Shown here piece after piece: positions 1 to 12,050 of a DNA stretch of 64,000 nt (its first letter is position 1; every line of letters begins with the position of its first letter). A program made the translations under genes and the position numbers. This DNA is from Aphelocoma coerulescens (Eukaryota > Chordata > Aves > Passeriformes > Corvidae), in NCBI RefSeq assembly GCF_041296385.1, contig NC_091018.1:3686001-3750000 (forward strand). Reading direction: 5' to 3'. Below the pieces are notes generated by a model. It was given only the letters and a program-made list of their open reading frames with translations, was not told where the DNA came from and made no database searches.

Positions 1-3000
1 TTTTCTCCTTATTACGTTGTTTTCATGCTATTAACTGATCCACTCAAAGAAGTCAGGAAAAACTTGGCCTCACGCCCTGAATTCTTGTCAGCGGACTTTG
101 AAGCTTTTGTGTTTTATCTGGCAAACCTAAATCTTTATTGATTTTCTTATTTAATCACATTTCCCAAAGAAAGCATGGGGAATAAGCCACTAGACTAGGG
201 CTTAAGAAATTTCAGCTTAAGACTTTTTTCACCAGTTTTTCTCTGAGTCATTTAGGTTTTAGTACCTCAGTTACTCCAATGGAATTGAATAACACTTCAG
301 AGTTTTACAGGATGTTTGTAAGGGTAATTTCATTAAAGATTTAAAAACTGATGCTACAGTAAAAAGCCATCTGACTACAATTTCCTGCCATGGAAAATTG
401 GTGGGAAAAGAACAATTTTTTTTTTGCCATACTGATATCAGAGTCCCTTGTTAACTTACCTGAAATAAAACTCATCCAGACAACGGCGGTGTAGACTCTG
501 CTTGGTGAAGTTCCTGAATTATCCTGCAAAGACAATTTGAAATTTTTGTGATGTTTGGGCAAAGCTCTTGAAAACAGGGCAATTCACTCCCTGCTGAATA
601 ATGTGGCTTTACAAACAGGAAGTTAGAACAGCATTTATGGTCAGGGATACTTTTCACATGAGTTGAGCTTTCATTGATTTTTTGACTCCTTTTCTACCTT
701 GCCTTATATTCTTATTGTCTTCTTCTTTTTGGGGTGCCCTTTGAACAGTGGAAGGAAGCACTATAAAAAGGTTTCAATCTGTTTAAATCTCTTCATTCTG
801 GTTTTGTGATGATTCTTGTGTTCCAGAAGTATCCCATTCTTTGGACTAAGCAATGATTTAATGAAAAAAACCTAAACTGAGCATGTAAATCATGTGCTTT
901 TAGCCTTCCCTGGGGTGACTGTGCCTTACTTCATTGCAGAGCCAGAGGGCCATGTTCAACAGACTTATAACTCTACCCAAGACCTTAGAGCAGATGTAAT
1001 TACCACTTGTATCATAATTTATAAACCTGCTGGAATTTCTAATCATCTTAAGATACTGTTTTCTTGCCTTTATTTTTAATTAAGCCAGTCCCTGCTTCGT
1101 GTTTTATTTTTAAAATTCTACCCATAAAAAGCTACCAGACATGCCAGGCACAAAATTAATAAATGCATTATAGAGGGAGAAATGCATATGCTGCCTCTGG
1201 CAAGAGGGGTATTAAACACTAAAGTGCCCCGATTACAGCTGCAGTCATTAAGCCATGACAAATGCATGAACATTATGCAATCAGCTTGGAACTAAAGGAA
1301 AATATAAAACAAATTTAAAACAAAACAACAGGAAAAAAAAGCCCCCACAAATAGAAGAGGTTGCTCCATCCATCCTGGCCTTGAATTATCATTACCCACA
1401 GCAATACCCACAGTATTTGATCTTCCTTAAAGCTCTGAGACATATTTAGGTGTAGCCATCAGATGAACAGGTCTGGTACCTTGCTCATGTTGTCTGTATG
1501 CTTTACACACAAAAACAACACACACCTTTCTTCCTAAATGAAATAGGAGAAAGTTTTATTGTTAGCAGAAATTTTGACTGCAAGGATACCACTAACTAAG
1601 CGAGGGGTACTTGTTAGCATTTTGGCATGGAATAAATAAATAATAGATAATAAGGTAGTTCCTTGTGGAAACCACCTGTTCCTACCTTGCTTGATCTCAA
1701 GTATGGAATTTTATGATAAATCCATATCTCCCCAGACCACCTTCCTGCAGAGATCAGTGTTTTCCAATCACAAAGTGGTTGTTAACACCATATTTTACTG
1801 TAATTGAAGTATCTGGTGTTGTTTCTCAGTAAGAATCACTCAGAACTCACCAAAAAAAAAAAAAAAAAAAGTCACATCTTCCTTACTTTTAAATTTTTCC
1901 TTCTTGATGCTATTAATCAATTATCCCTTAGTGAGTGCAAATGCATGCCTTAAATGACAAAAAGAAGTTCTACACTAGACAGGTTTATTCCATCGAGAAT
2001 TTAGTCTTTTTGTGTGTGTATGTAGGAAAATAAAAGTTTATATAATTCAGATGTTATCAATGTTATATTGTATTCCAATGGTATTTCATTTTGTTTGTTT
2101 CCCAAACAAATGACATCATTCTACTTGAAATGTTTGTGTCCTTATTGATCATTTGATCAGGGGAGAATTACATTAAGGATGAATGCTGGGAGAAAGAAAA
2201 ATTATTCACACTGGGTGGCTTGGCTGAGTAAATTTTAGAAAAGTTGCAAACAGTATAAATAATGTATTGGAATTACCTTAAAATAACATAAATATGAAGT
2301 CTGCAAAGAGAGCCCAAGGCAAGTTGTTACAGGGTGGTTGCAGCAGGTCCATGAGTTCTCCAGTGAACCTTGTATTGCCCACAAAGGTTTGAATATCAAA
2401 ATCGTCACCATGGTCTTCACAAATTCTTCCTTTGTGATTTGAAACAATTGTTTAAATCCTGGAAGAAGCTGTGTGATCAAGCTCTGGAGCATTCAGACCT
2501 GGTGCTTTCTTCAGGCTCTGCTTTTGAGCTCGAGCATTAGTGCTGCTTCTTCCATTTAGAAATTTCATTTTTATCAGAGTAAAATGGGAGCTGTGCTTGG
2601 GTGCACAAAGAGAAGTTACCGTGGCAAGTGTTATCAGCTGCCATTGGCAATTAGCTTACAGAGGATTATTGGGGTTTTTAAATGCTTAACTTGAAAGGTG
2701 ATATATTGTGTGTTAATGAAAGGGAAATTTTGAACGAATGTAGGTCATCCTTGAGCGAAATTAGCATTCAACAGAAGTTGCCTGTTATGTCTCAACTTCA
2801 GGAAGCCGAGCCTAGAGACTAAACCATGGTAGGATGCTGCCCTCTTCTGCTGATTCTAAACTCAGTTTTTCCTCTACGGTGTCTGCAGTGGCTCCGAGCA
2901 ATTTTTGTTCTCTGACAGACACTGTGGTAGCTCTTTAAAGGGAAAAAAAAAAAAAAAGAGGAAGTTTGAAAGTACACACAAAGTATATATTTAGTGCTGG

Positions 3001-6000
3001 CAATGTATGTAAGAAAAGCACATAGGATAGAAAAGCCATAGAAACTCTCCCAGGTACTTGGAATATTATTTTAATTAGGTTAAATCAAGCAAAATTCCTG
3101 CTTCTCGACTCTCTTCTCTCTTCCAAATGCAATATATGGGAATTAAACGGGTAAATCTGGACTTGAGCTGTATAAGGACACTTGTCTGTTTGTCAGGTGA
3201 TGATTTCATTACTCATGGCCTGTTTTGTCCTCTTGGCAAACCTGTCCCTTGTGGAGCAGCACAGATCTGCAAACAGCTGCTAAAATGGAGCAGGTTTGTG
3301 CTCTAAGTTGTAGCTTCTTCTGGGTGTAGACACACTGCTTGCAGTCATGGCATTCACTGGGAGTTCTAAGGATCTGGGCTCAGATTTTTTTTTTCATTTA
3401 GGGAAGAGAGAGCTACTTTCATTTTCATAGGAGAAATAATGGATTTGTGGCTTAGCACTGCCCTTTAGCAGAGTTGATCCTGAATAGAAATGTGCTCATG
3501 CATTTAGTTCCTCTCTTGTGATCAGACACGGAAAATTACAGGAATGAAGGCAAGGGAAGTGATAAAATAAATTCAATTTTTACTTTGTCCCTGCATTGCA
3601 AATGTAGGTATTTGAATCTCTTAGCACTTGTGCAATTCAGATATAGCTCTAATAAGGATTTCTGTGTACTGTGATGCAGTAGACATGGACAGTAGGGCTT
3701 CATGAAAGTGCTTTTTCAGGCACTTCATTTATCAGAAACACCTTTTTTGAAGACTAAAACCTTTTCACAACAAATTTCAAAATTAAAACCTGCCCTTGGT
3801 GAAGACTCTTTCACTACCTACCTTCAGAGACCCTTCACATTGCAAAGATAAGAATGCTTTCTCAGGAGAAAGGGAACCTGGTTTTATTATATTTTTGCTA
3901 TTTCAAATCAAGTTGCATTGTTTTCATCCTCACAGTGTATCTAACCAAGCTGAAGTGGAAACAGTCACACAGAAAATGATCAATGTTTAAATCCAGCTTT
4001 GTACCTAACACCACCTTTCTTCTGCAGTACCTCAGCAGAAGGGTTGTGATGGGCAATCCAGTCAGTGTGGCTTCTGGAAGCAGAGTCTTTCCACAAATTC
4101 TGTGGCATTTCTGCAATGGATCATCAGGCATGAAAAACATCCACTGTCACAGGTAACCCTGGGAGGGGTCCCTAAAGGAGTAGGTTGTGATTGCCATGAA
4201 ACGAGCTGGTTGGAGGTGACCCTGTGGCTCAGGAAAATGCTGACTGGTACAGACATTATCATATGGCATTTCCAGGGTGTTGATCCATTAACCTGGGGAA
4301 ATCTATAGGAAGTGTAATGCCAATTAAAATTTAGTTATAAAAACTTCCTTCAGTGACTGTTCCTGTGATAACACTGCTTCTCTGACTGCAGTTAGGATAT
4401 CTGTACCAGTTTTCAACACTACTTAAAAGCTGATGCACCCTCAATTTTACATCAATTTGCCCCTTTCAGAGTAACAAAAGTGTTTTGGCAGCCGAAGCTG
4501 CCAGCACTGAATTACAAGTATGAGAGAAGTGGGAAAGAACAAGAGTTCACTACAATGAAATTCTTCTGGGAAAGGATGAAAATGCTTCACAACTCATTTG
4601 GCCAGTACTGAAGTATTGTCTTTTCATATCTATGATTTAATGAGCAGTTACCTTAAAAATGACTGACCTTTGGATGGTGTGTTTGGTGTTCCCATAGACG
4701 GGGTTTAAGTGGTCAATTTACAATCAGCTTAGTTGGACTTAAGTGTGATTTTGAATTGTGAATTGCTACAGAGGGATTGATAAAATAGTCCTTGTTTATC
4801 AGGATGGAAATACAGCCCTGACTTTTGTAGAGCTATAAGTTAAAATTGAAAGATGTCCTGACATAAAAGCTGATGTAACAAGCAGATTGCTTACAGGTTT
4901 AGGTATGTACTCAACAATTGCTCAATGGGAAATTACTGAACTGAAACATGAAGAGGAATGAGATGCAGCACAGAGCAACAGACTGATCACTAATTAACTC
5001 AACAATAGGAAGTTATTTATATTGGTAACTCCAGGATATCAGATATTTAATTATGTCCAGAGCAGGTAAGAGAGCTTCCATCATACATGGAATAAATAGG
5101 CAGATGTTTCTTAACTTGCTGCTGGCTCTGAATCCCTTTTAATTCTATTCTCTGCTACCCTGCAAGGGAGCACAGAGAATGCTAAACTCAGTACATTTTA
5201 CTTTGGTTCTCTGTGTATAATGACAAAAATCTCACAAGTTATTTCCTGCAGGAGTTAGTTCTCATTATCTATTAGCAGGTAGCCACTTTTCACTCTAACC
5301 AAGATTTTTATCAACTCTTTTTGGCCCTGATGACTATCCTGCCTTCAGAGCAGTTATCAGAAGGGATTTTGTCTTCATGTGATGTAAATATTTTCATTTA
5401 TTTTACAAAGAAGAAGTTATGGCAAAGAGGAAAGGACTCAGTTTTTGGTGTCTGCAGAGGCACCTCAGGCAGGCAGGCAGGAGAGGATTTACCTTTCTCT
5501 TGCACAAGTGACTCAGAACTCCCTGAGCTCTCAGCTGAGCCCTTCCCTTTTCAGGTGGCAGCCAGGGATGCCAAGGATTGTCACTGCTGGGAACCTCTCC
5601 TGTCCCTTCTGGGTGGGCAGCAGCTAACACTCCTCCCTTAGCTGTAGCCTAATGCCCACTTAGGCTTTAAAATGATAGATAAACCTAAAGCAATTTTAGA
5701 TTAATCCGCTAGAAATTTAGGGTGTATTTCTGCATCATCTTATAATCACAACTAGAAATTGGAAACTGTTCTGGCTTTAGGAGTGATGGAAAGATACATC
5801 TCAGCCAGATACTTACCTGTCAGTGAGGCCCACAGTGGTGGCTTTTTGGGCTCTGGGATGGAATTTGGGGGTGAAATGTTTAAGGAGAGGAAATCACCAG
5901 TATTGTGAATGATGATGCTGTCACCCAGTGTCTGTTGGGGCAGCGTTGTCTTTCCCCAGGCCTCCGAGGGAAGTGAAGAAAATGTTTCAGTGCAGTTTCT

Positions 6001-9000
6001 GCCTGTGGCTGCTCCATGTTTCAAACACTCAGGACTCCACCACAGAAAGCACAGAGGCAAAAAGCTGTGCTAATGATCTGCAGGGAATGTGCACCCCCAG
6101 ATACACTGGTGGCAGTAAAAAGAGGCTGATATTTCTGATTAATGAAATTGCAACAGTTTTAATAACTGTATTGAGGCTTAATATCTCTGGGGCTTTATCA
6201 CATCTAGTGTATTTTTCATTGCTGTTTTTTGTTATTGTTGCTAAGGTCAAATACATCACGGTGTAATTACTGTGCAAAGCTGAAAAATTGCTCACATGGG
6301 TAAAACTTAAGATAAAGTATTTGCAAATAAGAAAAGACTGTTTATTTTAGTCTAAGTAAATGTAAACTGTTATCTATTCCAATATCATTTCCTCAAAGTT
6401 ATTACTGTAGAACAGAGAAATATAGATGTACATATGTGGAAATGATGCTCTAAGAGCAGAGCAAATATGTGCATTGTCCTTTCATTAGGAGACCTGGGCA
6501 AATGACTTGTAATTTAATCTTAATTTTAGGCCTGTTAATGTGAAATATCTCATTTCCTACCTAATGAATCACAATGACACCCAACTTCCCAGGCTGCCCC
6601 AAGAGTGCTGGTTCCTCCTCTCTGTTGGTGAAAGCACTGAGCAGGTTTGGTCCTGCACTCCTGGTGAGCTCCAGAAGAGCTGCAAACGTCACATCTCCTG
6701 GTCAATCAAGTCACTGAAACGACATCATGAATATTTGCAGTATAAATACTTTTTACATTTCGATGTTGGGAGACTAAGTTGGGTTGGGGCTTTGTAAATG
6801 TGTTTTAAAGGGAGTGGAAAGAATATAAAGAAAAAAAAATTCAAAATTTGTGATGATGCCAAAAGTTTCTGCCACCTTCCTTAGCCCAGAAAACTGCCAA
6901 GTTCAGTGTTACCCTTTTGCCAGCATTTTCAACTCCATAGAACTGGGAAGGAACAATTTCATTTTAGTGTTTAATCTATTGTAATGAAGTTCTCACAAAG
7001 CACATAATTAGAGCATAACTCCAAACGTAAAATACAAACTTTCATTTTGAATGGTAATTAAAGGTACTTGAAAATTCTGAAAGTCAGGCACATAATTGGA
7101 AAGAAATGTCAGCAAGGGAAGCTACGCTGGGCCTAAGAAATTTTTTATGTGATGCAGGGCCAAATTTCCATCCCCAAATTACAAATTACATTTTTGGAAA
7201 AAAAAAAAACTTAAAGAGGATAAATAATTAGGGGCAAGAGCAATTAGCAGGTAGGAAAGCTGGGTGACATAAAATTATAGAGGGTAGATTTCTGAAACAG
7301 ATTTGGTTCCAGATGTGGGTGCAGAAAGGGCAGGCAGGAGTCTCACTCCTGAGGTGTTGCTCCGTTCAGTTTCGTTTATGTCCTGGCTTTTAATCTGATC
7401 TATTTAATCTAGAATTATCCTTGAAAATTTCTTCAGGTTGAAATAGAAATTTTGACAGAACTTGGAATGGGAACAGCACTTAAAGTGAGCAAACTGGCAT
7501 GAATTCAGGTCTCTGCTGTTCAGAATTTTGTACATAATTAGTAGCAATGTTTGAACACTTTGCCTATAAACAATGGGGAAAACATCAAGGAACTGAATTA
7601 TTTGCAGTTATAAAATCTCTTTAAATAACCAAGTATCGTTTGTTTGACAAACTGTCTGCTAAAATATTATTCCCCCCTCTCCTTGAAATATATCTGTTTA
7701 GTGGTGTTCCAAGGATCTGCAAAAAATAGGGCAGAAAGTGCAGATTTAACTCATTTGGTGGGAAGAGTGGAGCCAAGGGCAGAGGAGCAGCTGAACTCTC
7801 CTGTGGGTTTGGGTGTGTGACTTGTTCTGAAACCTGGCAAAGGAAGGGAGATGGTGACAACATCACTGGGGTTGTGTCTTTACCCCTTCATGTCCTCGGA
7901 CAGGTGTCTGTGTAGGCTTCAAAATCAAAGGAAAGTTGCACTTGACCCCTTTGTTTCCCCACTGTTTTACCTGACCCCGAGTTTCTTGAGCAGCAAAGTC
8001 CCTTAAATGTCTTTTGTTTACATTGGTGATTGACATAAAGTGTGATTTAAGGCTGGAACAGCTTGGGCGTGTTTCAGCAGCAGCACACTGAAGGGAGCAG
8101 CAGTGCTGGGATGTGGCACAGAACGAGCACGGTGATGGGTGCAGTTGTGCCCTGGCTTCTTCCCAGCAGTTTGTTCTGATGAATGAGCTTTTCCTCCTTC
8201 CTGGAAGCCGTGTCACTAAAGCAGCAAGCTCAAAGCTTGGGTTGCATGATTTGTCTTGCTTTACATCCCTCAAGAAATACTGCTAAAAAGGCTTAGGAAC
8301 AAAGGGAGGGTTGCAGGAAATTATCCAGGCCACCTCCTTTGCCTTTCTTTCCTCTGCTTGGAGGGCGAGAGAATACAAAGCATTATTATGTTATCTCTCT
8401 GTTCATTATGAGCATATGAATAGAGCAATTTCGTTATTCACACATCTTTACAAATTGCTAGCTTGACTTCCTGTCATTTAAAGCTACAAATGTGTTTAAC
8501 AAAGAAGGTAATAGAATCATAACAATTATTACAGGCACGAGGGTAATGTGAAAAACTCATTGGCTTAATTAAAAGCTGATTACAAAAGCAAAGGTCTAGG
8601 TTGCATCCACTGGAAAATGTAAGGAGAAAGTAGCAGCAGCTTCACAATATCAATCATAATTTTAGAAAATTAAGAAAGCTGTTATTAATTTCAGTTTGGT
8701 CTTACTGTTATGATATTTTTGCTTCCATTTATTTTCCTTATTAACAAAAAACACATACCAAAAAAGAAGCACCCGTAGGAAAGGGTGGATTTTCAAATCA
8801 CTCAGCACTCTCCATGTAAACCCTGCACAACACTGAAGCAGACACCTGATGTTAAGCACTTACACAGACCTATCAAAGTCAGTAGAATTAAGTGCTCAAA
8901 ACTAAAGCATCTGTTCAAGTGCTCAGCTGATTTGGGCTACAATTAAAGATGTAGCTCAGCAAGCATAGGTATAAACTTAAAAGTTACATACATTATATTA

Positions 9001-9671
9001 GTCTTCTAGGACCTATAAAATTAATGAAAATTTGCCTTAGACTGGAATTTTATTAGGTTGTAGTCAAATGATGACAGATCCCAGTGGCACAGTTGCTTGA
9101 GGTCATTTTCCAACACTTCTTTGCCAGGGGCAATTCAGCCCAGAAAGGATTATACAGATTTTATAGAGACAGCATGTCTTACAGGACATATTTGCTGAGC
9201 AGCACCGTTCTAACTATAAAAGATAATACCAGGGGGATCAAGACCTCTTTGAGATGACTTTGTTTGTTTACTTTCCTGTAGAGGAGGTGCCATTAAGAGT
9301 TCATGTTCAGTAAAAGTTACAAGTTGTTTTGGATTATGAGCTCAGATTGCACAGAATTCTACATTGTTTTCCCTCACAGGTTCAGTTCTAGAGGTTGTCG
9401 TTGAGTCATTGTGGGCATTCTCTCAGTGAAGATGGAATTCTGGATTGGGCAGTAGCTTTTCTTGCAAATTAGGGATGAGGTGGGTCAGTTTGCATACCTG
9501 TAATTGTACAACTCATGTGTTACTTTTCCAGACACGTGGGTTATATGTGAGTGTTTCTGCTTCCTCTTAAAATAAATTGAAACAGGTTAAATTCCTTTCA
9601 GTAGTGGCTTGTGTTCCATGTTCTGCCTCACCTTCAGATGGACTATGAACATTCACAGCATTAACATGGAA
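1..9671. other. AT-rich non-coding stretch, no gene recognised
   Basis: I see no supported gene here. The longest open frames (for example 8273-7863 on the minus strand) are short, start at arbitrary places and resemble no known family. Simple sequence includes a 19-base A run at 1852-1870 and shorter A runs near 2942-2957 and 7198-7210. Subsegments such as about 1085-1310 and 8380-8600 are unbroken, repeat-free and AT-rich in a way that resembles conserved non-coding elements, but that impression is only compositional. Confidence 0.6.
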
Positions 9672-9676
9672 GGGTC
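9672..9676. repeat. Target-site duplication of solo LTR, left copy (GGGTC)
   Basis: The five bases GGGTC directly precede the TGTGCTAG terminus of the minus-strand solo LTR. They are repeated exactly at 10205-10209 after its other end. A 5-bp duplication is a size produced by ERV-L-type integrases and it fixes both LTR boundaries. Confidence 0.9.
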
Positions 9677-10204
9677 TGTGCTAGTTTGAAAATAAACCAG
9701 GGGGAGGCACCAAGTCAGAATAACAATTTAATGGAAATTAAAGAAAAGGAAAAGAAAGTAAAAGAAAACACTGACAGAGTCAAGATACAACCCGAGTCCC
9801 TGTTAGGCAGGGTGGTGGTAGCAGTCCTCTGAAGTGGTGATCCTGTAGTAGAAGGGGTCTGCTCTTCAGAAAATCCAGCGGTGGCTGTGTAGCTCCTGTC
9901 CTCTGGAAATCCAGTGGAGAGAGTGTCTCTGGTGCTCAGAGTCCCAGTTATATCCACGATGGGATGCTTGGTTCCTCCCTCTGGGTGGAGCATCTCACAA
10001 TGGGGTAATGAGTCATGAGACCAAGTGTTGATTAGGCTCGTTAACAGAAGATAGTCCGGAGGGAGTTATCTCTGAGTCATGCAGCAGGACAATGATGGGC
10101 CATTAACAGCAAGATAGTCTGGGGGGAGGAGGCAAGGAAACACTGCCCCACCTGATTTCCACTGCTTATGAGGATGGGAATAGAATACACCTCAACCCAG
10201 GACA
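9677..10204 (-). mobile_element. Solo LTR of the same ERV-L-like family as the provirus at 26.8 kb
   Basis: Read on the minus strand, this 528-bp segment starts TGTCCTGGGTTGAGG and ends CTAGCACA. It aligns along its whole length with the 555-bp LTRs at 26795 and 32651. It differs by scattered substitutions and by about 27 fewer bases, mainly a 22-bp block missing between short direct repeats after the CTTCAGAGGA motif and a 3-bp gap in the GAGGAAGAG region. It keeps the polyadenylation signal ATTAAA (bases 9732-9727), both TGACTCA motifs and the GATATAA element. The flanks carry a perfect GGGTC duplication, so it is a former full insertion reduced to one LTR by LTR-LTR recombination. An open frame at 9993-9715 inside it is incidental. 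Confidence 0.95.
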
Positions 10205-10209
10205 GGGTC
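10205..10209. repeat. Target-site duplication of solo LTR, right copy (GGGTC)
   Basis: This is an exact match to 9672-9676 and immediately follows the ACA/TGT terminus of the solo LTR. The two copies together mark the original integration site. Confidence 0.9.
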
Positions 10210-11944
10210 TTAGCAAGAGAGTCATGGAATTACAACTTGACAGGTTTCAGCTGTTTCTGGCAAAGCTTGGGCTTTAAGGCAACAAAACTTTTGCAGCAAA
10301 GGGAAGTGGCTCAGTAGGAATGCTTAAAGCACCTGTTTCAAGCACGGAGCTGCTCTCTGTAATTATTGCATGTTCAGATCACGACTCATTCCTGGAACCT
10401 CACGGGTCTCAGGGAGCCTTTCACCACAGCAATTAGGAACGAGAAAGGATGGGCAGAGTCACAGCTCAGCCTGGCTGATGCTTCCACTGCCGTATCACAC
10501 AAATTTCCTTTGAAGGCACTTAGGAGGGAGCAGTCAAATACTCCTCACTAGGCTGAGAGTTTTCCCAGGTTCTGCAGGACTCAACTGGGTTCAGTGCAGG
10601 AAAAAAGGGTCAAATATGGTCGGAATATGGTTGGTGTGTCCTGAGTGCCCATCCCTGGCTGCCTGTCACAGACAGAATGACAAAAGGACATTCCTGTGTC
10701 CTTGCTTTCCAGAAATTATAATTTCATGGCTGTTGCAGTAACAGAAAAGTCTTTCAGTGCCTAAAATCTTTCTCTTTCAAGATAAGACTGAGGGTATTCT
10801 TTCTTTTCTTTAGGTAATCTTTCCTTCTAAACAATTTTATTTGGAAAGGAGAACAAAGGCTTTCAGTCAAAAAGTACAACAAGCTTTCAGGTGAAGTCTT
10901 CTTTCAGATCTTGAATAAAAGAGGCAAACTTCAAAGATGAAGATAAGTTGAATTTAGCTGTATTACTTTATAAAATATTTAGCTTTACAAACTTTAGTAG
11001 GTCATTTAAAGAACAATATCTACCTCCGGTGTTTGTAAAATAATCTTAAAATTCATTTAGTATTTTTGTGATGACAGATTAGTTTGGGTTTCTTCCATTT
11101 TCATTCTGCAGATATAATTTGTTTAAAAGTTTCTTAAGGAGATAAGAGTTGCTAAAACTAAACAAAGTATTCAAAATAGCTGGGGATTTTGTTCCATTAA
11201 CAGAAGATTGCAGGAATGAAAAAATGGGTTGTTCATGTCTATCAGCAGAATGCCAAAATCTTGAGGACCGTGCCTGACAGATGGATTATACTTCATCTAA
11301 ACCTGCAAAAATATCTTTGATCCCTGAGATAAATCTGATTATACTTTGGCATAAAAAACTTAATAATGAACCTGCCTTCTCAATCTCATTGAAGGGAGAG
11401 TAAGAGTCTGGCTCTTGAATGCCTTTAAAAATGTTCTATAAGTGTCTGTGTGAAAAGAAATTTTGTTCATTTTTCTAAGCATTTATGATTAAGACAAAAA
11501 TATTTTTTTCTTTTCTGGTGACCTAACTTTTTTCAAGGAGTTAAATCAGATTACCATTGATTTTAATAAACATGGGTTAAAATCCCCAATTATTGTTACT
11601 CTTACATTTATATAGACTTCAAAAAATAAGTTTTGAATAATCCATTGTAAATAATTGTTTAAATGCAGACCTTCCATGTTTCATTGCAAAAGTAATAAGA
11701 TCCTTGTCAAACAATTCATAGGCCATTAGAAACAAAATATTAATAACAGATGAGAGAAAAGCTTATTAAATTCAGGTGATGGTGTCCTCTGGGCATTTAG
11801 GCATTTTTAATGTATAATAATTCCTTAGGAAATTCTTAAAAAAACTGAAAATTCTTTTTCAAAGTACAGGGACACTGCTATTCTGCTAATTTAATTTCTT
11901 TTAAGGAACTCTGGCTTTTCTAGAAGAGGTTTCAGAACACACAG
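10210..11944. other. Non-coding stretch, no gene recognised
   Basis: I see nothing here with gene-like structure. The sequence is AT-rich, particularly at 10780-11880, with short A/T runs and no repeat family that I recognise. It separates the solo LTR from a CR1 remnant. Confidence 0.55.
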
Positions 11945-12050
11945 AGTCAGGTTGGATGGGGATTTGAGTAACCTGGGATAGTGGAAGGTGTCCCTGCCCA
12001 TGGCAGGATGTGGAACTGGGTGAGCCTTAAGGTCCTTCCAATCCCCACCG
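11945..12050 (+). mobile_element. CR1 LINE 3' fragment
   Basis: About 105 bp match the sense strand of the CR1 3' region. Landmarks are GGTTGGATGGGGATTTGAG, then GTGGAAGGTGTCCCTGCCC, then CCTTAAGGTCCTTCCAAT, in the order seen near CR1 3' ends in birds. It is 5'-truncated, as most CR1 copies are, and diverged. It lacks the last bases normally found before the ATTCTATGATT terminus. Confidence 0.85.

Noticed and set aside
9715..9993. 92-codon minus-strand frame
   Set aside because: It lies within the solo LTR. The homologous frames in the proviral LTRs are altered, so no conserved protein is implied.
11570..11600. GGGTTAAAATCCCC, which resembles a tRNA T-arm
   Set aside because: No acceptor stem, anticodon or D-arm could be placed around it.
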